43,515 nucleotides of DNA, taken from assembly GCA_051003795.1 (NCBI GenBank), contig JBPCKZ010000065.1:1-43515 (forward strand). Reading direction: 5' to 3'. The translations under genes and the position numbers were made by a program. The notes under the pieces were generated by a model, which saw only the letters and a program-made list of their open reading frames with translations, ran no database searches and had not been told where the DNA came from. Below are positions 9,224 to 17,898 of this stretch, piece after piece (the stretch's first letter is position 1; every line of letters begins with the position of its first letter). This stretch comes from JALYXS01 sp051003795 (GTDB taxonomy: Bacteria > Acidobacteriota > Terriglobia > Bryobacterales > Bryobacteraceae).

Positions 9224-9670
9224 TCAAACGCGAAAGTGATCCGGTCGCCACTGCGCGATGGCGGTCTTGATCTGCTTGGAATTCCAGTTGTTCGACAGAG
9301 CCTTCTCCACCAAAGCCGGCAGTTCCGGGTCGGATGCGAATCGTAGCGCCACCAGTTGGGATTCCGTAAGATCGCCGATCCTCGAACGCAACGATTCGGG
9401 CAGCACGGTCGCGAGGCGCGAACGCTCTTCGAGGCGTATAACCCGATCCTGGGCCTTCAGTGGATACAGGCGAGCTTTAAGCGCCGTCAGAAAACCGCAG
9501 ACAGCCAAAATTAGCAGCACTATCGCGGGCAGGCCAGGGTCGCGTATCGAGTTCCAGATCGCGAGGCCAATCGCGATCAGCAACATCGGCAGAAGGAAGA
9601 AATGCACCGGTGGGTCCCACCGCGTGTGGTTTGCGTAACTCTGGGATCCCGCTGCGCTCATCTGTTCCAT
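9224..9670 (-). CDS. DUF6526 family membrane protein
   Basis: A 148-residue protein with two membrane helices (about residues 24-42 and 47-65), followed by a soluble part containing YPLKAQDRVIRLEERSRLA, LTESQLVALRFASDPELPAL and a closing IKTAIAQWRPDHFRV. This combination is characteristic of DUF6526. No function is known. The ATG at 9670 has GGAG five bases upstream. It is the first gene of the five-gene PspA cluster, 25 bp before the next gene, and is divergent from the ATP-grasp gene with only 33 bp between the starts, so the two units may share a control region. Confidence 0.8.
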   Translation of the reverse strand: MEQMSAAGSQSYANHTRWDPPVHFFLLPMLLIAIGLAIWNSIRDPGLPAIVLLILAVCGFLTALKARLYPLKAQDRVIRLEERSRLATVLPESLRSRIGDLTESQLVALRFASDPELPALVEKALSNNWNSKQIKTAIAQWRPDHFRV

Positions 9671-9703
9671 AGCCTCTCCATGTGAAACATCCTATTATGG
9701 CCT

Positions 9704-10894
9704 ATGTTGACGATCCTCTGCCTCGCGAGTTACGAAAAAGGCCATGAATTCCTGCGGGAGTGCAAGCGGCAGGGCGCCCGGGTGTTCCTGCTCGCGTCGC
9801 TCAGCCTGAAGGAGAGCGCCCACTGGCCGGTCGAAAGCATCGACGAGATTTTCTACATGCCGGATGCGGCAAAGGTTTGGAATCGTGACGACACTCTGAA
9901 CGCGGTCAGCTATGTGGCGCGAAACCAGGCGATCGACCGGATCGTTCCGCTGGACGATTTCGATTTGGAAATGGCCGCGGCCTTGCGCGAGCACCTGCGC
10001 ATACCGGGAATGGGCGAGACCGCTACGCGCTATTTCCGCGACAAGCTTGCCATGCGGATGAAAGCCGTTGAATTAGGGCTGCGGGTGCCCGATTTCATCC
10101 ATGTGCTCAATCACGAGCGGGTACGCGGCTTCCTCGAACGCGTGCCGCCGCCGTGGATGCTGAAGCCGCGATCGATGGCGGGAGCGATCGGCATCAGGAA
10201 GATCGCGAGCGCGACGGAATTTTGGCCGGTTGCGGATGCGTTAGGCGATCGGCAGTCGCATTATCTTCTCGAACGATTTGTGCCGGGCGATATTTTCCAC
10301 GTCGATTCGATCGTCTTCGACGACCGCATTGTATTCGCGGCGGCCAGCCGCTATGGGAATCCGCCGATGGAGGTTTCTCACGAGGGCGGAATATTTACGA
10401 CGCGGCTGATCGAACGCGGCGCGGAGCCGGAGCGCGCACTGTTGGCGATGAATGAAAAGCTGTTGACCGGGATGGGTCTGCGGCGAGGGGTTTCGCACAG
10501 CGAATTTATCCAGGGGCGGGATGGCGAGCTGTATTTCCTGGAGACTTCGGCGCGCGTGGGGGGCGCGAACATAGCCGAGATGGTGGAAGCGGCGACGGGC
10601 GTGAATCCGTGGGCGGAGTGGGCCAAGATCGAGTTCGCGCAGGAGTATCGCGTGCCGCCGATTCGCAGGGATTACGCGGGGCTCTTGATTTCGCTCGCGC
10701 GGCAGGAGAAGCCGGATACTTCGGCGTACAACGATCCGGAAATTGTCTGGCGGATGGATAAGCGGCATCATGTGGGACTGATTGTGAAGTCGCCGGATTG
10801 GAAGCGGGTGAAGGAGTTGATCGAGAGTTACGAAACGAGGGTGCGGAACGATTTTCATGCGAGCGCGCCCGCCCCGGAAAAGCCGTCGGAATAA
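9704..10894 (+). CDS. ATP-grasp domain carboxylate-amine ligase
   Basis: A 396-residue soluble protein. The first ~110 residues form a Rossmann-like pre-ATP-grasp domain (MLTILCLASYEKGHEFLREC); the ATP-grasp core follows, with KPRSMAGAIGIRKI (nucleotide-binding lysine and Gly-rich loop), YLLERFVPGDIFHVDSIVF and the metal-binding strand HSEFIQGRDGELYFLETSAR. Such enzymes join a carboxylate to an amine or thiol through an acyl-phosphate. The substrate is unknown. It is divergent from the PspA cluster, and ATP-grasp enzymes recur near PspA-type genes in other bacteria, but there is no firm proof of a shared role here. It converges on the importer operon, with 12 bp between the two stops. Confidence 0.85.
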   Translation: MLTILCLASYEKGHEFLRECKRQGARVFLLASLSLKESAHWPVESIDEIFYMPDAAKVWNRDDTLNAVSYVARNQAIDRIVPLDDFDLEMAAALREHLRIPGMGETATRYFRDKLAMRMKAVELGLRVPDFIHVLNHERVRGFLERVPPPWMLKPRSMAGAIGIRKIASATEFWPVADALGDRQSHYLLERFVPGDIFHVDSIVFDDRIVFAAASRYGNPPMEVSHEGGIFTTRLIERGAEPERALLAMNEKLLTGMGLRRGVSHSEFIQGRDGELYFLETSARVGGANIAEMVEAATGVNPWAEWAKIEFAQEYRVPPIRRDYAGLLISLARQEKPDTSAYNDPEIVWRMDKRHHVGLIVKSPDWKRVKELIESYETRVRNDFHASAPAPEKPSE

Positions 10895-10906
10895 TGTGGT
10901 CCCCAA

Positions 10907-11707
10907 TTACCGGTGTAGGTGGGGGTGAGGCCTTGCCAGCTCGCCATCGTGGACGTGCGGATGCGCGCGGATCAGCCTCGCGCTTTCGAGTAGCTTGTAG
11001 TCGTGCAGGATTTCGAGCGGAGTCCCATTGGCCAGCAAGTTGCCGTTCTGGAATACAAAGCAGCGGTCCGCGATGTCTTCCACCGTGTCGAGGTCGTGCG
11101 TCGCCGTAATCACCGTCTTCGTTCCGCCGCCCCAGGAGATCAGAAACTCCAAAATCTGGTTCTGGCTGCGCGGGTCCAGGGCGGCGCTCGGCTCATCGAG
11201 CAGCAGCACTTCGGGATCGAGGATCAGCACCGACGCGAGCGCCACCCGCTTCTTTTCCCCACCCGAAAGTCGATGCGGAGGCCGGTCCTTCAAATGCGCA
11301 ATATTCATGGTTTCGAGAATCTTGCCTACCTCGCCGCGAATGCGCTCCTTGGGCCAGCGGAGCTGCAGCGGCCCGAAAGCGATTTCGTCGAACACGCTCG
11401 GATTAAACAATTGAACGTCGGGATTCTGAAAGACCAGTCCGACGCGGCGCCGGAAATCGAACGAGAAGCGCTCGTCTTCGAGGCGCTCTTCGGTAATGCT
11501 CTCGCCGCAAAACGAAATCTCTCCCTGCTGCGGGAAATACAGTCCGGCGAGCAGTCGCAAGAGAGTGGATTTTCCGCAGCCGTTGGCGCCCAACAGCGCG
11601 ACGCGCTCGCCCTGTTGCACGGCCATCGACACCGCGTTCAGCGCCGTGACCTGGTCATAGCGGTACGTCACGCTCCGAACGTCAAACGCGTTTACCTCCC
11701 CAGCCAC
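10907..11707 (-). CDS. cbiO: Cobalt/nickel ECF importer ATPase (CbiO-like)
   Basis: A 266-residue ABC ATPase that powers the fused CbiM-CbiQ importer. Walker A is GANGCGKST (about 40-48), the Q-loop FQNPDVQLF (about 93-101), the signature LSGGEKKR (147-154), Walker B VLLLDEP (about 167-173) and the switch TATHD. The FQNPDVQLF form is typical of ECF A-components. The chosen start is GTG at 11707, inside the end of the upstream gene (16-bp overlap), with GGGAG seven bases before it; sequence further upstream in the same frame is read-through of the permease gene. The tail HPHVHDGELARPHPHLHR holds six histidines, which may bind the transported metal. Confidence 0.9.
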   Translation of the reverse strand: MAGEVNAFDVRSVTYRYDQVTALNAVSMAVQQGERVALLGANGCGKSTLLRLLAGLYFPQQGEISFCGESITEERLEDERFSFDFRRRVGLVFQNPDVQLFNPSVFDEIAFGPLQLRWPKERIRGEVGKILETMNIAHLKDRPPHRLSGGEKKRVALASVLILDPEVLLLDEPSAALDPRSQNQILEFLISWGGGTKTVITATHDLDTVEDIADRCFVFQNGNLLANGTPLEILHDYKLLESARLIRAHPHVHDGELARPHPHLHR

Positions 11708-13527
11708 GCCGCAACTCCCGCCACTCCCGCCAGCGCGCCCAGACGCACCCAATCGCTCGGCTGCATGCGCAAATCGTCGAGTAATCGGACTTCTCCACGG
11801 AATCCGCGGGCTTGCATCGCCGTGTGAACGTCGCCGCTCAGTTGAAACGTCTTGCCGAGCAGCACGCCGATACTCGCCGCGGCCAGCCGCCGCCGGTCGG
11901 GGCTCTCCAGCGTGCCCACCAGCCGGCTTTGCCGCGATTCGAACATATCCCGCGCCGTTTGCAGCAGCAGGAAAATATAGCGATATGTCATCCCGAGAAT
12001 CGCCACCAGAACGACCGGCACGCGAAAAAATCGTAGCGACCGGAGCACGTGCGTCCACAGCGTCGATAGGATGAGCAGCATCGAGAGAGTTGCGGCGGTC
12101 TCAACCCGCAGGATCAAGAATGCGGCGCTGGTCAAGCCCTGATGGGTTATCGGCCAGCCCAATAGCGGGAGCCGGTACAAGATAAGACCTGGAGTAATGA
12201 AGATAGCGGGTATGGCGATGGCTCCGCTGAACGCGAAGGCCGCGATCCAAGCGCGTGTCGCGAGCGTTCGTAGAGAGATGCGGGACAGCAACGCGAGCAC
12301 AACCGCAACCGCGAACAAAGCCAGCAAGACGCGGAGGCTGTGGACCGCGGTCGCGGCCAGGATCAACGCCAGCAAGCCCGCCAGCTTGACGCGCGGATCG
12401 AAGCGTTGCAGCAGTCCGTCCGCGCGCGCTATCCGCTCGGCAAATAGCGCGTGCTCCATGGCTTCGAGCAATCCCGCGACGGTTCGCTCGACAAAGCCTT
12501 TGCGCCGCTTGCGGCCGCGCGAAAGCAGCCACCTAAATACCATGACGCTCAGGAAGATCATGGCAACGCCGGCAATGGCGGAGACGAAATACCCGAACGA
12601 CGCGCTGGGGATGAAGCCCGGCGCGTACCGGGCGAGCGGCGCGCTCCACAGAGTGGAAAGACTCGCCAGCCCCCGCGGCGGATGGGCGAAATCCCGCACG
12701 CTCCACTCCCCCCAGGCAGTGCCCGCGGCCAGAATACCCAGCGGTGTCAGGACAAGCAGGATCGCAAGTCCGGCCCACAGCTTTCGCGCGGTGGGCCATG
12801 CGGCGGATGCTTGGGGTCGCGGGAGGGGATCGTCGCGGTCGGGCGCGTCCGATGCCGTTACTTTGAGCAGTCCCGGGTCGGCGCGCTGCAAATAAGCGAC
12901 GACCCCGCCCGAAACGATCGCCTCCGCGAATCCGGCTAGCGTGAGATGCCCCAGCATCATCGCGGGAATGGAAACGCTAAGCGGGTAGGGCGCATAGAGC
13001 GGCGCGCCGGATGCATCGTGGAACAGGATGGGCTGAATGCCGAACTCAATCGCCGCGAAGAGGGCCGACACGTTGATTGCGCCGTAACCGGCCACGGCCG
13101 TCGCGAACATCCGGCGCGTGGATGTAATGCTCGATCCGCGCGCGACGATCCGATAGATGGCGTATGCGGTAATCGAGCCAACCACGGCCATATTGAAGCA
13201 ATTCGCGCCGATGGCCGTAATGCCGCCATCGCCGAAGAAAATCGCCTGGATGAGGAGCGCGATGGAAATCGCGAGCATGGAAGCCCAGGGCCCGAGTACA
13301 ACGGTGGCGATTCCTACTCCCACCGCATGGCCGGTCGTTCCGCCCGGAAGCGGGAGATTGAACATCATCACCACGAAGGAGAAAGCCGCGAAGACGGAGA
13401 GCAACGGGATCAGGCGCGTACTCAGCAGCTTCTTAACACGCTGGAGCGCGACATACCAGAACGGGCCGGCGGCGGCATAAAGCACGGCGCAGGTCGAGGG
13501 ACTGAGATAGCCGTCGGGTATGTGCAT
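11692..13527 (-). CDS. Fused Ni/Co ECF importer membrane protein (CbiM + CbiN/PDGLE-like + CbiQ)
   Basis: A 611-residue inner-membrane protein combining components that are usually separate. Residues about 1-225 are the CbiM/NikM substrate-binding unit, starting MHIPDGYLSP and containing NLPLPGGTTGHAVGVG. In this family the N-terminal Met and His2 coordinate the metal, which argues for ATG at 13527 (GGAG seven bases upstream) over GTG at 13542. Residues about 250-345 contain two helices around a periplasmic stretch, like the CbiN or PDGLE accessory unit, though the PDGLE motif itself is not clear. Residues about 360-611 are the CbiQ coupling protein, with the ATPase-contact helices RSLRFFRVP and TAMQARGFRGE. 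The ATPase gene overlaps its 3' end. Whether nickel or cobalt is carried cannot be decided from sequence. Confidence 0.9.
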   Translation of the reverse strand: MHIPDGYLSPSTCAVLYAAAGPFWYVALQRVKKLLSTRLIPLLSVFAAFSFVVMMFNLPLPGGTTGHAVGVGIATVVLGPWASMLAISIALLIQAIFFGDGGITAIGANCFNMAVVGSITAYAIYRIVARGSSITSTRRMFATAVAGYGAINVSALFAAIEFGIQPILFHDASGAPLYAPYPLSVSIPAMMLGHLTLAGFAEAIVSGGVVAYLQRADPGLLKVTASDAPDRDDPLPRPQASAAWPTARKLWAGLAILLVLTPLGILAAGTAWGEWSVRDFAHPPRGLASLSTLWSAPLARYAPGFIPSASFGYFVSAIAGVAMIFLSVMVFRWLLSRGRKRRKGFVERTVAGLLEAMEHALFAERIARADGLLQRFDPRVKLAGLLALILAATAVHSLRVLLALFAVAVVLALLSRISLRTLATRAWIAAFAFSGAIAIPAIFITPGLILYRLPLLGWPITHQGLTSAAFLILRVETAATLSMLLILSTLWTHVLRSLRFFRVPVVLVAILGMTYRYIFLLLQTARDMFESRQSRLVGTLESPDRRRLAAASIGVLLGKTFQLSGDVHTAMQARGFRGEVRLLDDLRMQPSDWVRLGALAGVAGVAAWLGR

Positions 13528-13611
13528 CGCGCTCTGCTCCACGACAATAGCACGGTTGTAATTTTAGTATGGCTGCGCGGTACGGACGTAAAATGCGGTT
13601 AAGGAGAATTT

Positions 13612-13857
13612 ATGGAACACGAGCACGAACACACTCATGACCATGCGCACGAGCATAAGCACGTGCACGAGCATTTGCACACGCATGGCGGCGAGACGCA
13701 CGCGCATCCCCACGACCATGTGCACGTCCACGAGCATGAGCACATCCACACGCATCCTCACGTGAACGGGGCGGAGCATCAGCACGCGCCGAATGAAGTG
13801 CCCCACGATCACATGCACCCGAATCACGAGAGCGAGCCGCACGAGCACAAGCACTAG
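13612..13857 (+). CDS. Histidine-rich putative metal-binding protein
   Basis: An 81-residue protein with 32 histidines, mostly alternating with Glu, Asp, Thr, Val or Pro (EHEHEHTHDHAHEHKH at the N-terminus). It has no cysteine, no signal peptide and no membrane segment, so it should be cytoplasmic. AAGGAGA lies five bases before the ATG. It is divergent from the fused Ni/Co importer, 84 bp start to start. By analogy with His-rich nickel reservoirs such as Hpn and the His-rich ends of HypB and CooJ, it probably buffers or stores the imported metal. I do not recognise a named family; a role with zinc or copper is also possible. Confidence 0.8.
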   Translation: MEHEHEHTHDHAHEHKHVHEHLHTHGGETHAHPHDHVHVHEHEHIHTHPHVNGAEHQHAPNEVPHDHMHPNHESEPHEHKH

Positions 13858-14144
13858 CCGGCGGATGTCCGCTCGTTGGGAGCGGGCAATCTGATTCACG
13901 AATCGTCAGAAGAAATCGAAAGGCTTCCTTGGGGAGGTAAGCGCGGGACAGTCCTGAGGTTATATCGGAGCGGTCACGTAGGCGGAAGCGTTGTTCGGCC
14001 TTCGCTCGCCATGCGGCGACATTCCCGGTCGGGGACTTCGTCGAGAGCCTTATTTATCTTTGCCACGAGAGTCCCTGAAAGGATTCAGTCGTTCTCTCCT
14101 TACCGATCGAATGCAAACCCGTGCGGCCGAGATCTGCCTAGAGA
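13858..14144 (+). other. Intergenic region, no gene recognised
   Basis: This 287-bp gap separates the histidine-rich gene from the convergent esterase gene. GCGGA-TG-TCCGC at 13861-13872 is an inverted repeat with a loop too short for a terminator. GATCT and AGATC near 14130 can pair, but no T-run follows on either strand. No open frame here resembles a known protein. Confidence 0.5.
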
Positions 14145-15071
14145 TCAGTGCCGGCGCTCCGGGATCATCTCAATTGCCCTCAGCCACGCCTCCACCAGTG
14201 CAGGCCATCGCGTGATAGGAAACTTAGTGGGACGCAGCCCAAAGGCGTGCTTCCCTTCCGCGTATAAATGCATCTCTACGGGAACGCCGGCATTCTTCAG
14301 TGCAATGTAATAAACCAGCGAGTTGTTGACACTGTCCACGGGATCGTTCTCGGCCTGCAGCAAGAAGGTCGGTGGCGTCTGTCGGCCGACAGGAATATCC
14401 GGATTCAACTCAAATCGCTGTTTGGAAATCCAGAGGTGTCCCGGATAAAGGGCCACTGCGAAATCCGGGCGGCAGCTTACGTTGTCTGCCGCATCTGCAT
14501 CGGGATACAAACGCTTGTTGAAGTGCGTGCTGATATCCGCCGCCAGATGCCCGCCTGCCGAGAATCCAAGTACGCCGATCTTGCGCGGATCGATATGATA
14601 CCCCGCGGCGCGAAAGCGGACCAGTCCCACTGTTCTCTGCGCATCTTCGAGCGCCATCGGGGCTTTCGGTTTTATCTGACGGCGTCCATCCCCATGCATC
14701 CCCGAGTTCGGGACGCGGTACTTCAAGAGCACACAGGTGATCCCCTTTGAGGTCAGCCAATCACACACCTCCGTTCCTTCGAGATCGATCGCCAGGACGT
14801 AATAGCCGCCGCCAGGAAATACGACTACCGCAGCGCCAGTATTGTTACTCTTTGGCGAATAGACTGTCATCGTGGGGCGTGAGACGTTGTCGACCTCTCC
14901 CGGTTCCGGCATCGTTTCGGTGTTGGCTGGCGGCCCAAACTGCGCGTCAGGCGGAGTTCCTGGCCATATCGGCATTTGTTTGTGCCCCCGGGATGGCTGC
15001 CAAGCAGTCTGCTGCGCGCTCAGAACGCCAAACTCAAACACAACACAGAGAGCAAAGATCAAACGCTTCAT
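14145..15071 (-). CDS. Secreted alpha/beta hydrolase (acetylesterase/BD-FAE-like)
   Basis: A 308-residue exported hydrolase. A Sec signal peptide (MKRLIFALCVVFEFGVLSA, cut near residue 20) is followed by an esterase fold. The oxyanion-hole strand is VVFPGGGYYVLA (about 83-94), the nucleophile elbow GFSAGGH gives Ser171, the acid is probably Asp243 in QAENDPVDS, and His275 lies in GKHAFGL. The layout fits acetyl-xylan, feruloyl or pectin acetylesterases that deacylate plant polysaccharide. The ATG at 15071 is preferred over 15092 because it begins the signal peptide and has GGGAA upstream. No obvious operon partner is present. Confidence 0.87.
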   Translation of the reverse strand: MKRLIFALCVVFEFGVLSAQQTAWQPSRGHKQMPIWPGTPPDAQFGPPANTETMPEPGEVDNVSRPTMTVYSPKSNNTGAAVVVFPGGGYYVLAIDLEGTEVCDWLTSKGITCVLLKYRVPNSGMHGDGRRQIKPKAPMALEDAQRTVGLVRFRAAGYHIDPRKIGVLGFSAGGHLAADISTHFNKRLYPDADAADNVSCRPDFAVALYPGHLWISKQRFELNPDIPVGRQTPPTFLLQAENDPVDSVNNSLVYYIALKNAGVPVEMHLYAEGKHAFGLRPTKFPITRWPALVEAWLRAIEMIPERRH

Positions 15072-15339
15072 CGCATTTCCCACAGTCATCATAAAGCCGC
15101 ATCGCGCTATTCGGAAACTGAGGCGGAGGGATTCTACGACAGATAGCTCCTCCTTGACGCCGCGGCGTTTACCGGGAAGGGCGTGTTTCGGGAACTGCCT
15201 CCGAAAGAAAATGGCCGCGGAAAGAGACAGGGCGGCTCTCTAACCCAGGGCTAACCCGCGTTGTCTTCGCCTGCCGTTGGCCGTCCGGCTCCGTTCGAAA
15301 CGGCACCAGTTACCCGCAGATTCTTCCGACGAGGCTGTC

Positions 15340-17700
15340 TTACAAATCCCACTTCCACTCTCTTACCTCCGGCAGATCCAGGCCGTAGGCCGAAACATAA
15401 TCCTTGTGCCTTCGCAGCTTGTCGTGGAACTCCTGCGTCGCGGCGGCGCCGATCGATTTCATCCGCGGCACTCTTTTCACCACGTCGAGCGCCAATTGGA
15501 ACCGGTCCATGTTATTCAGCACCGTCATATCGAAAGGCGTAGTAGTGGTGCCTTCCTCCTTGTAGCCGCGCACATGAAAGTTGTCGTGATTAGTTCTTCG
15601 GTAAGTCAGCCGGTGAATTAGGTACGGATATCCGTGATACGCGAAGATCACGGGCTTGTCCGTTGTGAAGAGCGAGTCGAACGCTCGATCGTCAAGGCCA
15701 TGCGGATGCTCGCTTTGAGGCTGCAAAGTCATCAGGTCGACAACATTGATAAAACGGATGCGCAGGTCCGGAATGCCTTTGCGAAGCAGCGTGACCGCGG
15801 CGAGCATTTCGAGCGTCGGCACGTCGCCCGCCGCGGCCATCACTACATCCGGCTCGCCGCCCCCGTCGTTGCTAGCCCACTCCCACTTGCCGAGGCCCGC
15901 AGCGCAATGCTTCACCGCCGATTTCATATCCAGCCATTGCCATTCCATCGCCTTGCCCGCCACGATCACATTCACGTAGTTGCGGCTGCGCAGGCAATGG
16001 TCGGCCACCGAGAGCAGCGTGTTCGCATCCGGCGGCAAATAGACGCGCACGATGCCGGGCTTCTTGTTCAGAACGTGATCGATGAATCCCGGATCTTGAT
16101 GCGAGAAGCCATTGTGTTCCTGCTGCCACACGTGCGAGCTAAGCAGGTAATTCAGAGAGGCGATGGGCTTGCGCCAGGAAATTTCTTTGGTCGTTTTCAA
16201 CCACTTCGCATGTTGATTGAACATGGAATCGATAATGTGGATGAACGCCTCGTAGCACGAGAACATTCCGTGGCGGCCGGTCAGCAAATAACCTTCCAGC
16301 CAGCCCTGGCACAGGTGCTCGCTCAGAACTTCGAGCACGCGGCCGTTTTCGCTCAAATTTTCATCGGTCGGAAGCATCTGAGCTTCCCACATCTTCGGTG
16401 TGGCTTCATAGATGGCCTGTAGGCGATTGGAGGCGGTCTCATCCGGGCCGAAAACGCGGAAATTGCGCGATTCGGCGTTCAGCTTCATGATGTCCCGCAG
16501 AAAATCGCCGAGCACGCGCGTGCTCTCGGCCTTCACGCCTCCAGGCGTTGGCACGCCCACCGCGTAATCGCGAAAATCCGGCAGGTTCAGATCCTTCAGC
16601 AGCAAGCCGCCGTTGGCATGCGGATTCATGCCCATGCGGCGGTTGCCCGATGGCGCGAGCTCCGCGAACTCGGCCTGAAATCTGCCGGAATCGTCGAAAA
16701 GTTCTTGCGGCCGGTAACTCCGCAGCCAGTCTTCGAGAATTTTCAGGTGCCCCGGATTTTCAGCGATCTCCGAAAGAGGCACCTGATGCGCGCGCCACGT
16801 GCCTTCGATGGGTTTGCCGTCCACCACCTTCGGTCCGGTCCAACCCTTCGGCGTTTTCATGACGATCATCGGCCAGCGGGGGCGTTCTTGCGAGCCCTTC
16901 TCTCGCGCGTTTCGCTGAATGTCTTTGATCTCGGCAAAAACTTTATCGAGAGTAGCCGCCATGAGCCGATGCGTGGGCTCGGGATCGGAACCTTCGACCA
17001 CATACGGTTTGTAGCCGTAGCCGCGAAACAAATCCATCAATTCCTCGGTGCTAATCCGCGCGAGCAACGTGGGATTCGCGATCTTGTATCCGTTCAAGTG
17101 AAGAATGGGCAGCACCGCGCCATCGCGCGCCGGGTTCAGGAATTTGTTCGAATGCCAACTGGTGGCGCACGGTCCCGTCTCCGCCTCGCCATCGCCGACG
17201 ATGCAAGCGACGAGAAGATCGGGATTATCGAAAGCCGCGCCGTAAGCGTGGATCAAGCTATAGCCGAGTTCCCCGCCCTCGTGAATGGAGCCCGGCGTTT
17301 CCGGAGCTACGTGGCTGGGAATGCCGTAGGGCCATGAGAACTGCTTAAACAGCCGCTGCAAACCATCGGTATCCTGCCCGATGTTCGGATAGATTTCCGT
17401 GTAGGAGCCTTCGAGGTAGGTGTTCGCCACCAGCCCCGGCCCGCCGTGTCCGGGCCCCGCGATGTAGATCATGTCGAGATCGTGCCGCTTGATCAACCGG
17501 TTCAAGTGGACGTAGACAAAATTGAGGCCGGGCGTCGTGCCCCAATGACCCAACAACCGCGGCTTGATTTGATCTAGACGCAGCGGATCGCGCAGAAGCG
17601 GATTGTCTTTCAGATAAATCTGCCCGATCGAGAGGTAATTGGCCGCTCTCCACCACGCGTCGATTTTGCGCAATTCCTCGGCAGACAACGGGTTTTCCAT
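15340..17700 (-). CDS. xfp: Xylulose-5-phosphate/fructose-6-phosphate phosphoketolase
   Basis: A thiamine-diphosphate enzyme that splits xylulose-5-P or fructose-6-P with phosphate to give acetyl-phosphate plus glyceraldehyde-3-P or erythrose-4-P. The 786-residue length fits the family. Visible signatures are RAANYLSIGQIYLKDNPLL near the start, GHWGTTPGLNF, GPGHGGPG and the cofactor-binding GDGEAETGP, then the C-terminal transketolase-like half (SHVWQQEHNGFSHQDPGFID). The ATG at 17700 matches the family N-terminus, but no good ribosome site precedes it. The same frame continues open upstream through a hicA-like sequence, so expression may depend on read-through or coupling from that frame. 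Confidence 0.95.
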   Translation of the reverse strand: MENPLSAEELRKIDAWWRAANYLSIGQIYLKDNPLLRDPLRLDQIKPRLLGHWGTTPGLNFVYVHLNRLIKRHDLDMIYIAGPGHGGPGLVANTYLEGSYTEIYPNIGQDTDGLQRLFKQFSWPYGIPSHVAPETPGSIHEGGELGYSLIHAYGAAFDNPDLLVACIVGDGEAETGPCATSWHSNKFLNPARDGAVLPILHLNGYKIANPTLLARISTEELMDLFRGYGYKPYVVEGSDPEPTHRLMAATLDKVFAEIKDIQRNAREKGSQERPRWPMIVMKTPKGWTGPKVVDGKPIEGTWRAHQVPLSEIAENPGHLKILEDWLRSYRPQELFDDSGRFQAEFAELAPSGNRRMGMNPHANGGLLLKDLNLPDFRDYAVGVPTPGGVKAESTRVLGDFLRDIMKLNAESRNFRVFGPDETASNRLQAIYEATPKMWEAQMLPTDENLSENGRVLEVLSEHLCQGWLEGYLLTGRHGMFSCYEAFIHIIDSMFNQHAKWLKTTKEISWRKPIASLNYLLSSHVWQQEHNGFSHQDPGFIDHVLNKKPGIVRVYLPPDANTLLSVADHCLRSRNYVNVIVAGKAMEWQWLDMKSAVKHCAAGLGKWEWASNDGGGEPDVVMAAAGDVPTLEMLAAVTLLRKGIPDLRIRFINVVDLMTLQPQSEHPHGLDDRAFDSLFTTDKPVIFAYHGYPYLIHRLTYRRTNHDNFHVRGYKEEGTTTTPFDMTVLNNMDRFQLALDVVKRVPRMKSIGAAATQEFHDKLRRHKDYVSAYGLDLPEVREWKWDL

Positions 17701-17898
17701 ATGCTGACAAGGATAAACCGGATCGGATTGCGGCAGGATGAACGTGGACGTTCGCGAGTGAAGATTCTCGCGCTGATGCCGGGGAACGGCCGAGGATCTT
17801 CGCGCCGCTCGGTTTACGTAAATCGTGTGATTCCCACCTTCGCGGTGAATCTCGCAGCCATGTTGCTCCAAGTGGCGGGTGAGATCGGTGCGCTTCAC
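17701..17898 (-). pseudogene. hicA: HicA-like toxin reading frame without its own stop, in frame with phosphoketolase
   Basis: About 45 residues match the HicA mRNA-interferase pattern: a MKRTDLTRHLEQHGCEIHRE start, the GGNHTIYVN strand with the expected catalytic histidine, and SSAVPRH. After PRH the usual helical ending (a LARKICRDL-type segment) is missing, and the frame continues without a stop into the phosphoketolase gene. The GTG at 17898 overlaps the hicB stop in GTGA, as in intact hicBA pairs of this order. Either the toxin has lost its tail and stop through mutation, or a HicA-phosphoketolase fusion is made. The first is more likely. Confidence 0.6.

Noticed and set aside
11708..12058. 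N-terminal extension of the importer ATPase frame
   Set aside because: The extra ~117 residues are the permease gene read in another frame; the GTG at 11707 has a proper ribosome site and leaves a normal family length.
13528..13611. Cobalamin or NiCo riboswitch between the importer and the histidine-rich gene
   Set aside because: The 84-bp gap is too short for a cobalamin riboswitch and I see no NiCo-type conserved core; a protein operator remains possible but no clear palindrome was found.
13612..13857. Repeated CACGAGCAT-like units as a CRISPR or tandem repeat
   Set aside because: The repeats are irregular and in one reading frame with a strong ribosome site; they encode alternating histidines.
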